The notes: generated by a model not told the origin, from the sequence alone. A stretch of DNA of 64,000 nucleotides from Agathobaculum sp. NTUH-O15-33 (GCF_033193315.1 NZ_CP136187.1:3231501-3295500); one strand, 5' to 3'; positions 51,345-61,775 are shown, counted from the first letter of the stretch. Numbers and translations are program-made.

Positions 51345-52808
51345 TTATCCCTTTATCCTCTTCAGTTCAAACCAAAAAATGCTTCCCTGCCCCCATTCGC
51401 TCTCCGCGCCAAATTCCGCGCCGTGCGCCTTTAAGATCTCTTTCGAGATGGCTAGCCCTAGTCCAGACCCTTGTTCGTTGCGTTTTTGCTGCTTCAGGGT
51501 AAAATATCGTTCCCATATATGTGGCAGATCTTCCGGTGAAATGCCCGCCCCAAAGTCGCGCACTTCGGCGCGCACACCCGCGCCCACGGCTTTTACCGTC
51601 ACCTGAACTGCCTTGTTTTCTCCGGCATGGCTGACCGCGTTGTCGATTAAATTATACAGCACCCGCGCAAGCTGCCGCCGGTCACCATATACCGCTAATC
51701 CCGGCTCCACACGCGCGTCTATGTGATAGCCTCCCCGCGCGCATAGCGGTTCAAATTGCGCAAGGACTTCGCGCGCCGCCACGCTGAGATCGATCGCTTC
51801 ATACGCGTTCTCCCGCGTGCCCGCTTGCAGGGCGGTATAGTCCAGTATTTCGCCCACCAGCCCGGAAAGCCGGTCCGCTTCGCGAATAATGACGGTTAAA
51901 TCGGTTTCCCGCTGTTTTTCGTCCTCCCACGATATGTCCCGCACCATTTCGGCATAACCACGGATCATGGTAAGCGGGGTGCGCAGGTCGTGGGATATGT
52001 TGGCGAGAAATTCCCGCCGAAAGTTTTCGGTCCTCGCAAGCGTGGCGGCGGTCTGCTCCAACGTGTCCGCCAGCTCGTCCAGCTCGGCGCAAAAGCCCTT
52101 TTCAAAGCCGCGCGCAAGCTCCCCTTGCGCCATGTGCCCGGCCTGCGCGGAAAGAACGGCAACCGGCCGCGCAAAGCGCCGCGCGATGAAATACGCGATG
52201 ATGAACGCAAGCAGCAACGAAGCCGCCGTGATCCAGATGAGCTGCGTGCGCAGGATGGCAACGGTAGCGCCCACAGCGCCGAGCGGCGTGCTGATATAAA
52301 GCGCCGACTCCCCAAGCGTCATTCCATACACATAAGCGGAGCCGTTATCGACCGGATAGCCGACCGTCCCGTCCCCACTTTCCTCCAGCCTCTGCAAAAA
52401 AACGCCGTACTCCTGCGGCAGGCTTAAATTGCGCTTCGCCCCGATCTGCCAGCCCAGCAATTCCTCGGAGCCACCGTGCTGATCGTCCGTTTGACGCGTC
52501 TTGTCCACGCCCGCGTAGGCATGGCTGTGCTCATCGGTGCTGTAAAGGATCGCGCCCCGTCGGTCGGTCAGGAAGATCAGCAAGGAGTTTTCAGAAGCGA
52601 GGCTGTCCAAATACCCGCCAAGCTCCGTATCGTCCTGTTGCGCGGCGATCTGTTCAGCCACCGCTTCCACGTTCCGAATCACCATGCCGTTATAAAAGCT
52701 TTGCAGGAAGACCGTTTGCAGCAGCCAAAGCGCCGCAAAAACGATCGCGGCGAACAAGGCAAAATAGCGCCAAAGCTTTGCGCCAAAGGCATTACGCTTC
52801 CACTTCAA
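51345..52808 (-). CDS. Sensor histidine kinase (HAMP, HisKA, HATPase)
   Basis: 487 aa from TTG 52808, which follows GGGGTGGG; GTG 52826 is an alternative. Two TM helices (about residues 11-35 and 187-210) enclose an extracellular sensor. HAMP follows (RRFARPVAVLSAQAGHMAQG), then FLANISHDLRTPLTMIRGYA with the phospho-His, N box LYNLIDNAVSHAGE, DFGAGISPEDLPHIWERYF and GLGLAISKEILKAHG. Overlaps the regulator gene upstream. Confidence 0.92.
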   Translation of the reverse strand: MKWKRNAFGAKLWRYFALFAAIVFAALWLLQTVFLQSFYNGMVIRNVEAVAEQIAAQQDDTELGGYLDSLASENSLLIFLTDRRGAILYSTDEHSHAYAGVDKTRQTDDQHGGSEELLGWQIGAKRNLSLPQEYGVFLQRLEESGDGTVGYPVDNGSAYVYGMTLGESALYISTPLGAVGATVAILRTQLIWITAASLLLAFIIAYFIARRFARPVAVLSAQAGHMAQGELARGFEKGFCAELDELADTLEQTAATLARTENFRREFLANISHDLRTPLTMIRGYAEMVRDISWEDEKQRETDLTVIIREADRLSGLVGEILDYTALQAGTRENAYEAIDLSVAAREVLAQFEPLCARGGYHIDARVEPGLAVYGDRRQLARVLYNLIDNAVSHAGENKAVQVTVKAVGAGVRAEVRDFGAGISPEDLPHIWERYFTLKQQKRNEQGSGLGLAISKEILKAHGAEFGAESEWGQGSIFWFELKRIKG

Positions 52809-53472
52809 ATTTATATCCCACCCCACGCATTGTCACAATGCAGCCGCGGCAAGCCCCCAGCTTTGCCCGCAGCAGCTTGATCTGCCAATCCACCGTCCGT
52901 TCTTCCCCGCAGTAATCATATCCCCATACGGCATTCAGGATCGCTTCTCTCGTCAGGACGATCCCTTTGTTTTGGACAAAATACAGCAGCAGGTCGTATT
53001 CCTTGGCGGTCAGCTCGGTCTTTGCTCCGCCTACATACACATTCCGCCCCAGCGGATCGATCCATAGCGCGCCCAGCGTGATCGGCTGCTCCGCCGCCGG
53101 ACCGGCGCAGGGCCGGTGCCGGTCTACGATCACATGGGCCCGCGCCATCAGCTCCTTTGGAGAAAAGGGCTTGACCATATAGTCGTCTATCCCGATCTCA
53201 AAGCCGAGCAATTTGTCGTATTCCTCGCCGCGTGCCGAAAGCATCAAAACAGGGATATCCTTTATTTTCTTAATTTGTTTGCAGGCCGTAAAGCCGTCCA
53301 TATCCGGCATCATAACATCCATAACGATCATGTCGTAATCGTTTTCACGACATAGGGCGACGGCTTCCACACCGTCAGCGGCCCGCGTCGTTTCGTGTCC
53401 CTCATGCTCCGCGTACCGGCGAATGAGCTGATAAATATCCGGTTCATCGTCCACGATCAGGATCTTGGCCAA
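52792..53472 (-). CDS. OmpR/PhoB-type response regulator
   Basis: 226 aa from TTG 53472, 7 bases after GGGAGG; ATG 53493 is possible. Receiver: ILIVDDEPDIYQLIRRYAEH, DYDMIVMDVMMPDMDGFTAC (phospho-Asp), VKPFSPKELMARAHV. Winged helix: TELTAKEYDLLLYFVQNKG, ILNAVWGYDYCGEERTVDWQ, MRGVGYKFE. Forms a two-component system with the overlapping kinase gene. Confidence 0.92.
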   Translation of the reverse strand: MAKILIVDDEPDIYQLIRRYAEHEGHETTRAADGVEAVALCRENDYDMIVMDVMMPDMDGFTACKQIKKIKDIPVLMLSARGEEYDKLLGFEIGIDDYMVKPFSPKELMARAHVIVDRHRPCAGPAAEQPITLGALWIDPLGRNVYVGGAKTELTAKEYDLLLYFVQNKGIVLTREAILNAVWGYDYCGEERTVDWQIKLLRAKLGACRGCIVTMRGVGYKFEVEA

Positions 53473-53518
53473 TCTTAGCGCCTCCCTTTGCATTTGATAT
53501 GTTCTATTATACACGAAA

Positions 53519-53564
53519 ACATCAAGCCGGCGCAGCATAAAAACTGTGCCGGCTTGATGTTTTG
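53519..53564. terminator. Bidirectional terminator
   Basis: Stem ACATCAAGCCGGC with GCCGGCTTGATGT; short T runs on both sides. Ends the secreted-protein gene; the regulator gene begins beyond it. Confidence 0.75.
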
Positions 53565-53569
53565 CCGTT

Positions 53570-54070
53570 TTATTCGCCAAGAAAGGCATCAATCGCGTCC
53601 GCTTGTGCCTGCGTGATCACGCCCGCGTTCAAAAGGTCTTCCACCGAATCGCCGTCCGCGCCGTCCTTTGCATAGCTTGCATAGCGCGCGTGACGTTCCT
53701 CCGGCGTCATGTCGGACATATCGCCGCTGTACCTGTCGTGGATCAGGTCGTGCCAGTCGGAAGCATACGCCTCGATCTTGCCGGCCGTCACCTGATCGAT
53801 CACACCGGCCTCGGCCAGCGTCTCGGCATCCAAATGCCGCGAACCGCCGTACTGCCCGCCGCCAATGCCCTGCGCTTCCAAGTAGGCTTCGCGCTCCGCG
53901 TTGCTCGTCAGTCCCGCCGCATGTTCAAACTGCGCATGCCGGGCGCTGTTCTGTTCCTGCCCATACAAGTAGCCATACGCCGTGGCATCCTCCGCCGCGA
54001 ACGCTGTTACCGCACTGCCCGCCAGCAAAGCGACCGCCAGCACGGAACCCAGAATCGACTGTAGTTTCAT
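53570..54070 (-). CDS. Small secreted protein of unknown function
   Basis: 166 aa. Signal peptide MKLQSILGSVLAVALLAGSA then VTAFAAED, likely cleaved after AFA. The mature part is hydrophilic and helical with two similar segments: LAEAGVIDQVTAGKIEAYAS and LLNAGVITQAQADAIDAFLG, a repeated GVI-x-Q-x-x-A-x-x-I unit seen in secreted clostridial proteins. ATG follows GAGAGGAGG. Function unknown. Confidence 0.75.
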   Translation of the reverse strand: MKLQSILGSVLAVALLAGSAVTAFAAEDATAYGYLYGQEQNSARHAQFEHAAGLTSNAEREAYLEAQGIGGGQYGGSRHLDAETLAEAGVIDQVTAGKIEAYASDWHDLIHDRYSGDMSDMTPEERHARYASYAKDGADGDSVEDLLNAGVITQAQADAIDAFLGE

Positions 54071-54179
54071 TTGTCATACCTCCTCTCCTTTGGTATGGCT
54101 CTATGATACCGCACAACCTTGGAAACCCGATGGGCGCTTTTAGGAATTCCTGTGGAATTTTTGTTTCTGCGTGGCTCTC

Positions 54180-57100
54180 TTACCGTTCCAAATATCGCAT
54201 CAGCATCGCCGCTGTTTCCGCGCGGGTGGCGTTGCCGGTCGGGTCCAGTACGCCGCCGCCCTTGCCGGAGAGCAGCCCCGCGCCCACGGCCCAACGCACC
54301 GGCTCCGCGGCCCAGCCGGAAGGCTGGTCGGCAAACACAGACAGGTCGCCCGCCTTCGCGGTATCCTGCCCCTTGACCTGTGCATAGCGGTACAGGATGG
54401 CCGCGAGCTGTTCACGCGTGGCCGGGTCGTTCGGGCCAAACCGGTTGTCGCCATACCCCTTGATAATGCCGTTTTCCGCGGCCCAAACCGCGGCTTCCGC
54501 ATAGTAAGCGCTCGCCGTCACGTCGATAAAGGGCGCGGCGCCGTTACCGGCAGGCTGGCCCGCCAACCGCCAGAGCATAGCGACGAGCATGGCCCGGCTG
54601 GTGCTCTGCGCGGGGCTGAAGCGGTCGCTATCCGTGCCGTTCATCAGGCCCTTTTCATAAACGTACCGAACGCTTTCATAGAACCAATCGCCCGCCTTCA
54701 CATCCGCAAAGGGGTTCCACGCCGCTTTCTCGTCCTCGGCGCGAAAGCTTGCCGCTATCGCGTGCTCCTTCGTGACCTTTTTTTCGGTGTAGCTTGTCAC
54801 CGCGCCCACGCTCTTGCCGTCCACCGTCACGTCCGCGATTGCAAAGCCCTCGTTCGGGGTGATCGTAAAGGTCTTGTCGTCGTTCCGGGCCACGCGAACC
54901 TTGCCGCTGGGCGAGATCGTACCGCCCTCTCCCGCCGTGGCGGTCAGGGTGTAATAGGTCGTGGACGAACCGCCGCTTCTGGATGGCGTTGGCTCCGCAG
55001 TATAGGCGACCGCGTAGGTCGAGAATTTACTGGCGTAAATATGGATGTATCCGTTTTGCGTGTCCGCCCAGAAGGTACCGTCCTCCGGGGTATCGGGCGC
55101 GGCATACAAGGCTTTCAGCGCGCCGGCGGGGTCGTCTCCGTGTTTGCGGTAAACCGTCACATCCGTTCTGCCGGTAAACGTATAGGGAACGACCACCTCA
55201 AGTACATTCTCTCCGGTATCGGTAATAGCGGAAGCTTCGCCGCCCTCCATTTGCTTGGAAAGGCGCAGATCCAAAAACAGCTCAACGGTCTGCCCCACGG
55301 CGATGGCCTTAATAGCCTCCTGCTCCGCAGGCGTTTCCTGCTTGCCCACGTCGAAGGTCACGTTCGCCCCTTCCGTCTCGGCCACAGCGTCCACGCCGCC
55401 GACCGCCACGGCGGGCAGACCGGGCGCCACTTCGACAATGCTTTCCTTGTTTGCTCCAGACAGCAAGATGTCTTTCACCACCGGTCCGCTGCCGGTCAAC
55501 GTCACCATAACGGTCTTAGCGCCTTGAAAGCTCGAAACCACGATGTTATAAACACCGACAGCAGCGCCGTCGAAGTTGTAAGCGCCCTGTTCACCCGTTT
55601 GGGTCTCCGCCACGCACGTGCCGCCTTGCTTCAGGCTGACCGTAGCGCCCTTTACCGGGAGTTTGCCGTAGTACACCGTGCCGCTGATCGTGCCCGTCAC
55701 AGGTTGCGTGCCGCCCGCGTCGACGACGCTGATCGATTGTCCGGAGCAATAAACTACGATCCCGTCATTTCCAGTGATTTCCGAATTTGCTGTCTCCAGC
55801 GGCGCGCTGAAGGTCTTGCCCTCGGGTAAGGTAGCCAGCAGCGCCGCCTTGGCCGCCTCCGAATCAGTCAGATTGGTCTCGTAAGTGATACCGCCTGAGC
55901 CAAACGTTCCTTCCTCTATGGAGAGCACGGGTTCATCCAGTTCGCCAAACGCTTGCGTCAGGAAACCATGCGCATACAGCCCGCTAAACGTGCCGTTTTT
56001 AATCGTCAGCTTGCCGCCCATCTGATAGAGCATCCCTCTGAAAATTCCGTTGCCCGTTATGGTCAGACCGCCCTTGCCCAGAGCCAATCCGCTTGTGCTC
56101 ACGGTCTTACCGTTCAGGTCGAGCGTCAGACTTAGGGAGGCGGCACCTGCTAAAGTTATTTGCATCTCCTCTGCGCAGTCCTTTTTCTACTCGAATCGTA
56201 CCCCCGTCCGGCGCGGCGGCAAAGGCCGCAGTCAGCGTGACGTATCCACCCAGCAGTTTACCCTCCGCGTCCAAAACGGATACGTTGTTTGCGCTGCTGT
56301 TTAAATCTGTCACCGTACCGTAATTGGTGTTCCCGGTTTGAGCGCCGACGCTCTCGTTTTGGGTATCACCGGCAATACCGCCCACATAGCCGCCGTAGAT
56401 CTGCCAGTTGGTGCTGCCCCAGAGGTCGCCTACAGAAGTGGTGTTATACGTGACCCCACCGGAAACATCGCCGTTATTTGTGCAATTTGTGATCGTGCCA
56501 TGGTTGGACCCGGCAATGCCGCCCACATATATCTCAGTAGTGCCCTTGCCCTCGATCATTCCATCATTGGTGCAGCCGGTTATGGTGCCGTTATTTAATC
56601 CGGCAATGCCGCCGACACACTGATTATCTCCCTTTGTTTGAATAATGCCGCCGTCAAAGGTGCAATTGCTGATCGTGCCCTCATTTATTCCGGCAATGCC
56701 GCCGACCCGGCTGCTGCCACGATATGTGTCAACGACCGTGCCGCTCACTGTCAAATCCTTCACCGTGGCTGATTGTGCCAGATTGCCAAAAAGCCCTGCC
56801 GTTCCGTTTTGGGTGTCAACGGCCATGCCCTCAATTTTCTTGTGGTTCCCATCGAACGTACCGGCATACACGCTGTAATAATTGCCGATTGGCGTCCATG
56901 GGTAATCACCCAAATCGATATCGTTTTCCAGCGTCACGGTCTTGCCGATGCAGTTATTTTGTTTCTCTGTCACTTGATCCGCGAACCACGCCAAACCGCA
57001 CGCGGTTTTGATCGTAATATTTGTGTCTTGAGCGATCTCATAATCAGTGCCCTTTTCAGCATTACCCGCCACGGTACTCCACGCCTGCCCCTCGGCAGGC

Positions 57101-57264
57101 GTTTTGCTCTTGGGTTCCCCCGTATCATCCGCGCCCAGCGCGCGCACCGGCAGCACACCCAGCGCCATGCACAGGGTCAGCCCCAGCGCCAAAGCCCGCC
57201 GCGCCACGGTTCCGTACTGCGCGCTACCCTTTGCGTCCAATCTTCCAAGCCATTGTTTTAGCAT
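54180..57264 (-). CDS. Surface protein with GLUG repeats and three SLH domains, frameshifted
   Basis: About 1027 aa. From ATG 57264 (AAGGAGG upstream): signal peptide ARRALALGLTLCMALGVLPV ending near ALGADD; GLUG-type repeats (VGGIAGINEGTISNCTFDGG and two or more copies). After a shift near 56180-56186 (one extra base in the A/G run) the other frame reads CAEEMQITLAGAASLSLTLD, a carboxypeptidase-like repeat domain (GTISGTVYYGKLPVKGATVS), a Gly-rich linker and three SLH domains (FADVKAGDWFYESVRYVYEK; FIDVTASAYYAEAAVWAAEN; SVFADQPSGWAAEPVRWAVG). SLH domains anchor it to secondary wall polymer. Confidence 0.85.
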
Positions 57265-57446
57265 GTTGTTTTCCTCCTTGCGTATCTTTGCGCCCGACTC
57301 ATCCATAGCCCCAGACATATCGCCATTGAATTACGATAACCTTATCACGCCGTCCCCCGTCCCATCTGCCGAAAGGATAAACGACGTGTTTTTCGGGACG
57401 ATCAGCAAAAAAGCCGCCACACGAAACCCTATCCCGGAAAACAACA

Positions 57447-57480
57447 AAATCCCGTCCAAACATTGGTTTGGACGGGATTT
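57447..57480. terminator. Perfect hairpin terminator at the edge of the mobile element
   Basis: AAATCCCGTCCAAA (57447-57460) and TTTGGACGGGATTT (57467-57480), a 14-bp perfect stem. It ends the serine recombinase transcript. The rest of 57265-57446 holds no gene, only the SLH protein promoter region. Confidence 0.82.
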
Positions 57481-58945
57481 ATCTTGGTGAACTGCTTTTA
57501 CACAAATCCGAACCTTGGAAAAGATCGAAGGAGATGGTTTCACTACCGTCTTTATAATTGAAGATCAAAACGAGTTTATCATCATAAAGATAAAGTGCAT
57601 TGACAAAGCAGTCGATCAGGCGCTTCTGATAGCCTTTGTCGCTGACATCACCTTGCCGAAATTGCATAAGCCAGAAAACAATCTGCTCACGGGTGAGCAC
57701 GGTCCGCCGAAGCGATTCGTGCGCAATATCGGCCTCTAATTGTGATTTCCGCTGCTCAAGTTCGCCAAGCCGTTCTTTGGTTGCAGGCGTAAACAGCCCT
57801 TGCTCAATGGCGCTTAGCAGGTGCTTTAGGCGGGAATCAACATCTTTTAAATCAGCATTCAGCTTTGGCAATGTCGTGTTTTCCTGCGCCAGAGCCGTTA
57901 TTACTGCATCTGCGATACGGGCGATCACATCATCACACATAACGAGAGACACGGTTTGCTGCACAATGAGCTTCTCTATCCAGTTCTTGTGAACAGTCTT
58001 TTTGTAACAGTGCTTACCGCGTTTTCTTCCCATGCATTTATAGTAGTAATGGATTACGCCTGTATGGCTTTTTCCACTTTCACCCGCCATCGCCTTACCG
58101 CACAGTCCACAAAATAGTTTACCCGTCAGCAAGTACTCTTCTTTGGCTTTCGTGTGCGCAGGCGCACGTTTGTTTTTTTCAAGCCGTTTTTGCGCACGGT
58201 TAAAAAGCACAGGTTCGATAACCGCGGGAACGCCATTCGGTATCATCACATCACCATAATGGTATTCGCCGATATAGTGACGGTTACGTAAAAGACTATG
58301 TAAGCTATTTTTGTTAAATTTGCAGCCGCGCGCACTGGTCAAGCCACGTGCGTTGAGAGAATTGGTAATCAGAGCAGCAGATTCGCCATCAGCGTAGCGA
58401 GTGAAAATTTCTTGTACAATGGGAGCGGTCACGGGATCGATCTGATAGTGTCCATCCGTATCGATTTGATAACCGAGCGCAAGTGCACCACCATTCCAAC
58501 GACATTTTTTTGCATTATCGTGCTGCCCACGTCGAATTTTCTGCGCAAGTTCCGCTGAATAGTATTCAGCCATACCCTCAAGCAAGGATTCAAGCAGAAT
58601 TCCGTCAGGACCGTCCGAAATGGCTTCGGTTGCAGAAATAAGCTTTACGCCGTTTTTTTGCAGGATATGCCTATAATGAGCCGAATCAAATCGGTTTCGC
58701 GCAAAACGATCCAGCTTCCAAACTAAAACGGTATCGAAATGTCCCTGCGCGCTGTCCGCTATCAACTGCTGAAAAGAAGGCCGCGCATCTGTCTTGGCGG
58801 AAAAGGCGCGATCTGTGTACTCTTTGATGACGCACATATCGTGCTGCTTCGCATAAGCATAGCATTCACGCAACTGTCCCTCAATCGATTCTTCGCGTTG
58901 CTTGTCCGAGGAATAACGCGCGTATATCACGACTTTTTCGCCCAT
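57479..58945 (-). CDS. Large serine recombinase (integrase of the mobile element)
   Basis: 488 aa from ATG 58945. Resolvase-like N-terminus KVVIYARYSSDKQREESIEG with the catalytic Ser in YSS, LVWKLDRFARNRFDSAHYRH; recombinase domain (FTRYADGESAALITNSLNAR); zinc ribbon CGLCGKAM ... YKCMGRKRGKHC; long coiled coil near residues 370-420. Such enzymes integrate and excise mobilizable elements and phages. Confidence 0.92.
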   Translation of the reverse strand: MGEKVVIYARYSSDKQREESIEGQLRECYAYAKQHDMCVIKEYTDRAFSAKTDARPSFQQLIADSAQGHFDTVLVWKLDRFARNRFDSAHYRHILQKNGVKLISATEAISDGPDGILLESLLEGMAEYYSAELAQKIRRGQHDNAKKCRWNGGALALGYQIDTDGHYQIDPVTAPIVQEIFTRYADGESAALITNSLNARGLTSARGCKFNKNSLHSLLRNRHYIGEYHYGDVMIPNGVPAVIEPVLFNRAQKRLEKNKRAPAHTKAKEEYLLTGKLFCGLCGKAMAGESGKSHTGVIHYYYKCMGRKRGKHCYKKTVHKNWIEKLIVQQTVSLVMCDDVIARIADAVITALAQENTTLPKLNADLKDVDSRLKHLLSAIEQGLFTPATKERLGELEQRKSQLEADIAHESLRRTVLTREQIVFWLMQFRQGDVSDKGYQKRLIDCFVNALYLYDDKLVLIFNYKDGSETISFDLFQGSDLCKSSSPR

Positions 58946-58949
58946 ATTT

Positions 58950-60020
58950 TCACGTCCTTTGTGTTGTTTCATCCAACCAATGACGAAAGCTTTCTACTGT
59001 AATTTCACCATTGTAGCATTTTCTCCGCATGGCCCTTGCTTCTTTTCCCCAGTTCTTTACTTTGGGAGCAAGGTGCTTTAACTGCCGCTTGCGAGAATCC
59101 ATGCGGCGATAAGCTTTCAAATAAAGCTGCTGGATTTCGTCGTCCTTATGCAACGCTTCAAAACGTAGTGTTGCACCAATTTCAGAGCACCGCTTGCCGC
59201 TTTCAGTAAAGCGGTCGCAGTATTCCGTGTCCGAACGACCGCGTGGAGAAAACCAACGTCCGCAATGCAGGCAGCGTTTAACGACAGAATTTGACATGGC
59301 CAACATAAAAATATCGAATGCAATGAGATCGGTCACGCGCGTCAACGCATAGGCCGGAAGCAGGTGCGTCTGTCCGGCAGACAGCGCTTCGGCTTGCTCA
59401 TCTTTGTCTCTGCCCGCAAGCAACTTGTCCGGCTGAACGGTAAAGGCGAAGCCGCCGGGGGGCGCGCAGTGATGCAACTCGGAAGTCCCCAGTAAATAGT
59501 ACCGCTGCAGACAAGTGTTATTGGGGTATTGCTCGCGCGAGGCTTCAAAGAGCTTATCTAGATCTTCACGCAACCGCCGCTGAGCCGTTAGCATTGCGTC
59601 CAACACGATTCGACCGATCCATAGCTTCCAATCGGACGGGATTGTAAGCTCTGCGTGAAATACTTTGGCATCGGGCAGCACATTACGTAAATAATTTAGA
59701 GCCGCATAAAAGTCCTCGTATTGTTGAGCTGCACGCACAGTTTGCGCAAACAGAAAAAGATAAACATTTAGTTTGGCATGTATATGCGCAGATGCGTCAA
59801 TCCACGCCTGAAGCTCATCCGAATGTGAAAATGTGCATTCTTCCATCGTCATACTGTCAAATATAGCGCGCAATCCTTCTGCGTCCATATATGCATACTC
59901 CAATAGCGATGCGCCGGGTGCGAAGACAACTTGTATGGGTTCACGCAGCAACTGAAAATCCGGCAATAGGTTTAGCAACAATTCTTTGCTTGCAAGCACA
60001 TGAACGTAACCGATTTGCAT
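58950..60020 (-). CDS. DUF6076 family protein
   Basis: 356 aa from ATG 60020 after GAGGAGAG. Helical N-terminal two thirds; the C-terminal third has a zinc-like CLHCGRWFSPRGRSDTEYCD and GKRCSEIGATLRFEALHKDD, then a basic end. Typically found next to serine recombinases and relaxases of clostridial mobile elements; function unknown. Stops 4 bases before the recombinase start. Confidence 0.8.
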   Translation of the reverse strand: MQIGYVHVLASKELLLNLLPDFQLLREPIQVVFAPGASLLEYAYMDAEGLRAIFDSMTMEECTFSHSDELQAWIDASAHIHAKLNVYLFLFAQTVRAAQQYEDFYAALNYLRNVLPDAKVFHAELTIPSDWKLWIGRIVLDAMLTAQRRLREDLDKLFEASREQYPNNTCLQRYYLLGTSELHHCAPPGGFAFTVQPDKLLAGRDKDEQAEALSAGQTHLLPAYALTRVTDLIAFDIFMLAMSNSVVKRCLHCGRWFSPRGRSDTEYCDRFTESGKRCSEIGATLRFEALHKDDEIQQLYLKAYRRMDSRKRQLKHLAPKVKNWGKEARAMRRKCYNGEITVESFRHWLDETTQRT

Positions 60021-60141
60021 GATATGACTCTCCTCGTTTTATTTGTTTAACGATTATTGCTTGATTATATATCAATACTCGTGACATGTCAATCCCTTTC
60101 TGCTATGATTAGAACAGAAAAACGGAGAGGAGGTGCGTGCC

Positions 60142-60306
60142 GTGGAGATGGATACCAAAGAGCATATCCCAGATGATGTGATCGCATCGCTGGCACGCGC
60201 CGCCGCGCCCGCAATCCTTGCCTATTTCAGCACCGATGCCGGATGTGCAGATTATACCGCATGGCGGCAAATGCGCAGCGTTACAAACCCTACCGAAACG
60301 GCATAA
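60142..60306 (+). CDS. Small mobile-element protein
   Basis: 54 aa from GTG 60142 (or ATG 60148) after GGAGGTG. MDTKEHIPDDVIASLARAAA and PAILAYFSTDAGCADYTAWR. Short proteins of this pattern precede the mobilisation genes in gut Clostridia elements. No function known. Confidence 0.6.
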   Translation: MEMDTKEHIPDDVIASLARAAAPAILAYFSTDAGCADYTAWRQMRSVTNPTETA

Positions 60307-60318
60307 CGCCCGCCGCCC

Positions 60319-60418
60319 GCTCCTGTTCCGATCTGCAACCACATTGCGTTGCGGATCGGGACAGGAGCAGGTATATAGCGAGGAACGCAAGTGGCTAGCC
60401 ACTTGCCCCTCGTTGGGG
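60319..60418 (+). other. Candidate origin of transfer (oriT) region
   Basis: Three structured blocks in 100 bp: a 21-bp stem with few mismatches (60319-60339 with 60348-60368), a perfect 20-bp palindrome GCAAGTGGCTAGCCACTTGC (60387-60406), and CCCCTCGTTGGGG (60406-60418). They lie directly before mobC and the relaxase, the usual position of oriT. The nick site is not identified. Confidence 0.6.
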
Positions 60419-60483
60419 ACACCCCAAACCCCGGCAGAGGTCGCGCGCGTCCCCTGCACCCCTCGGAAAGGAGGTACGGTGAA

Positions 60484-60843
60484 ATGACCGATCCACTCAA
60501 AACACAGCCAAAGCGCGTTCGCAGCGAGCAACTCGCCTTTCGCCTGACCCCAGAGGAAAAGGCCCGGTGGGATGCCGTCTGCGCGCGCAGCGGTATTTCA
60601 AATGCGGCGCTGCTCATGCGGCTGATTGACGGCAATCGAATTATTGTTTTGGACTTACAAGCAGTCTTAGGTGAACTGCGCCGCCAAGGAAATAATCTCA
60701 ATCAGGCCGTGCGTCACATGCACCAGTGCTCCTCAGGGACGGAGCGTGAGTTGCTCGCTGCACTCCAAGAGAACCGAGAATGCAGTCGACAGCTCATGCA
60801 GCTGCTTTCAAAAGGAACGCCGTCCAGAAAGAAGGAACTGTAA
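60484..60843 (+). CDS. mobC: MobC-like relaxosome accessory protein
   Basis: 119 aa from ATG 60484 after AAGGAGGT. Ribbon-helix-helix-like N-terminus (EQLAFRLTPEEKARWDAVCA, NAALLMRLIDGN) and the MobC signature LGELRRQGNNLNQAVRHMH. It binds oriT and assists nicking. Its stop overlaps the relaxase start (TAATG). Confidence 0.85.
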   Translation: MTDPLKTQPKRVRSEQLAFRLTPEEKARWDAVCARSGISNAALLMRLIDGNRIIVLDLQAVLGELRRQGNNLNQAVRHMHQCSSGTERELLAALQENRECSRQLMQLLSKGTPSRKKEL

Positions 60844-61775
60844 TGCCGCTTTTCAAATGCACCGCCTGTAAATCCACGCCGTATAAGGTAGTCAAATATG
60901 TACTTGATAAACAAAAAGTTGGCGCGATCAGCTCTCAATACTTAGACGATAACCGCAGTTACGCCCACCAGTTTACGGAAACAGTGCGCGCATGGGGCAA
61001 ACTGCCCACCTATGAAAGCCGGAAGTACTACCATGCAAAATTATCCTTTGACTCTGGAGATAACCCAGAAAACGGTGGAAAGCTGACGATAGCTCTTGCG
61101 GATAAAATCGCCCGGCGTTTGGCGAGGCGCTTCTGGCCGGGACACGAAGTGGTCATTGTAACGCACATTGATAGGACACACATCCATGTGCATTTTATTG
61201 TCAATGCCGTCAGTATCAAAACCGGGAAGATGCTGCACATCAGCGATAAAGATTATCGCTTTCAAAAGGACTACGTCAACCAATTTGCGGAAAAATGCGG
61301 TCTGTCCGCGTTGGATTGGCGCGAAGCTACTCGCAAGAAGCGAGAGAAAGAACGCACCGACTCAACAAAGGACGCACAAACCATCGCAGAAGAGCGCATC
61401 CGCGCACGCGGCGGGGAATGCTGGAAGGATGGGCTGCGTGCAATCATTGATGAAGCCAAGCAAGGTGCTACAGACCGCAAGGCGTTTGAACAAACGCTTG
61501 CGCAAAACGAGGTCGTTCTGTCCCGCAACACGGCACAGACGATATCCTATATCTACAAAAATCACAAGGCGGTGCGCGGCAATAAGCTGGGCGATGCCTA
61601 TACGCCGCAAGCGGTGGATATCGCGCTCCATGAGAATTCACGGTGCGTGCAGGCCGAGCAGGTGCCGGTGCGCAAGCCGGGACTTGGGGATTTGATCGGC
61701 GCGGCAGAAAGCAAGAAAACGGCGCGCGAAGCAAGCCGCTTAACCCGCCGCCAGAAGATCGAACAGGAGCGTTAG
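60843..61775 (+). CDS. Relaxase (MobA/VirD2-like mobilisation nuclease)
   Basis: 310 aa. The HUH motif is HIHVHFIVNAVSIKTGK after IVTHIDRTH; an N-terminal YVLDKQKVGAISSQYLDDN region and AHQFTETV follow the family pattern. It nicks oriT and pilots the strand into a conjugation channel supplied by another element. On the short side for the family; the basic C-terminus LTRRQKIEQER ends at TAG and overlaps the convergent neighbour. Confidence 0.85.
   Translation: MPLFKCTACKSTPYKVVKYVLDKQKVGAISSQYLDDNRSYAHQFTETVRAWGKLPTYESRKYYHAKLSFDSGDNPENGGKLTIALADKIARRLARRFWPGHEVVIVTHIDRTHIHVHFIVNAVSIKTGKMLHISDKDYRFQKDYVNQFAEKCGLSALDWREATRKKREKERTDSTKDAQTIAEERIRARGGECWKDGLRAIIDEAKQGATDRKAFEQTLAQNEVVLSRNTAQTISYIYKNHKAVRGNKLGDAYTPQAVDIALHENSRCVQAEQVPVRKPGLGDLIGAAESKKTAREASRLTRRQKIEQER

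Noticed and set aside
54171..55829. Plus-strand frame of 552 codons across the SLH gene
   Set aside because: Antisense to three recognisable SLH domains and has no signal of its own.
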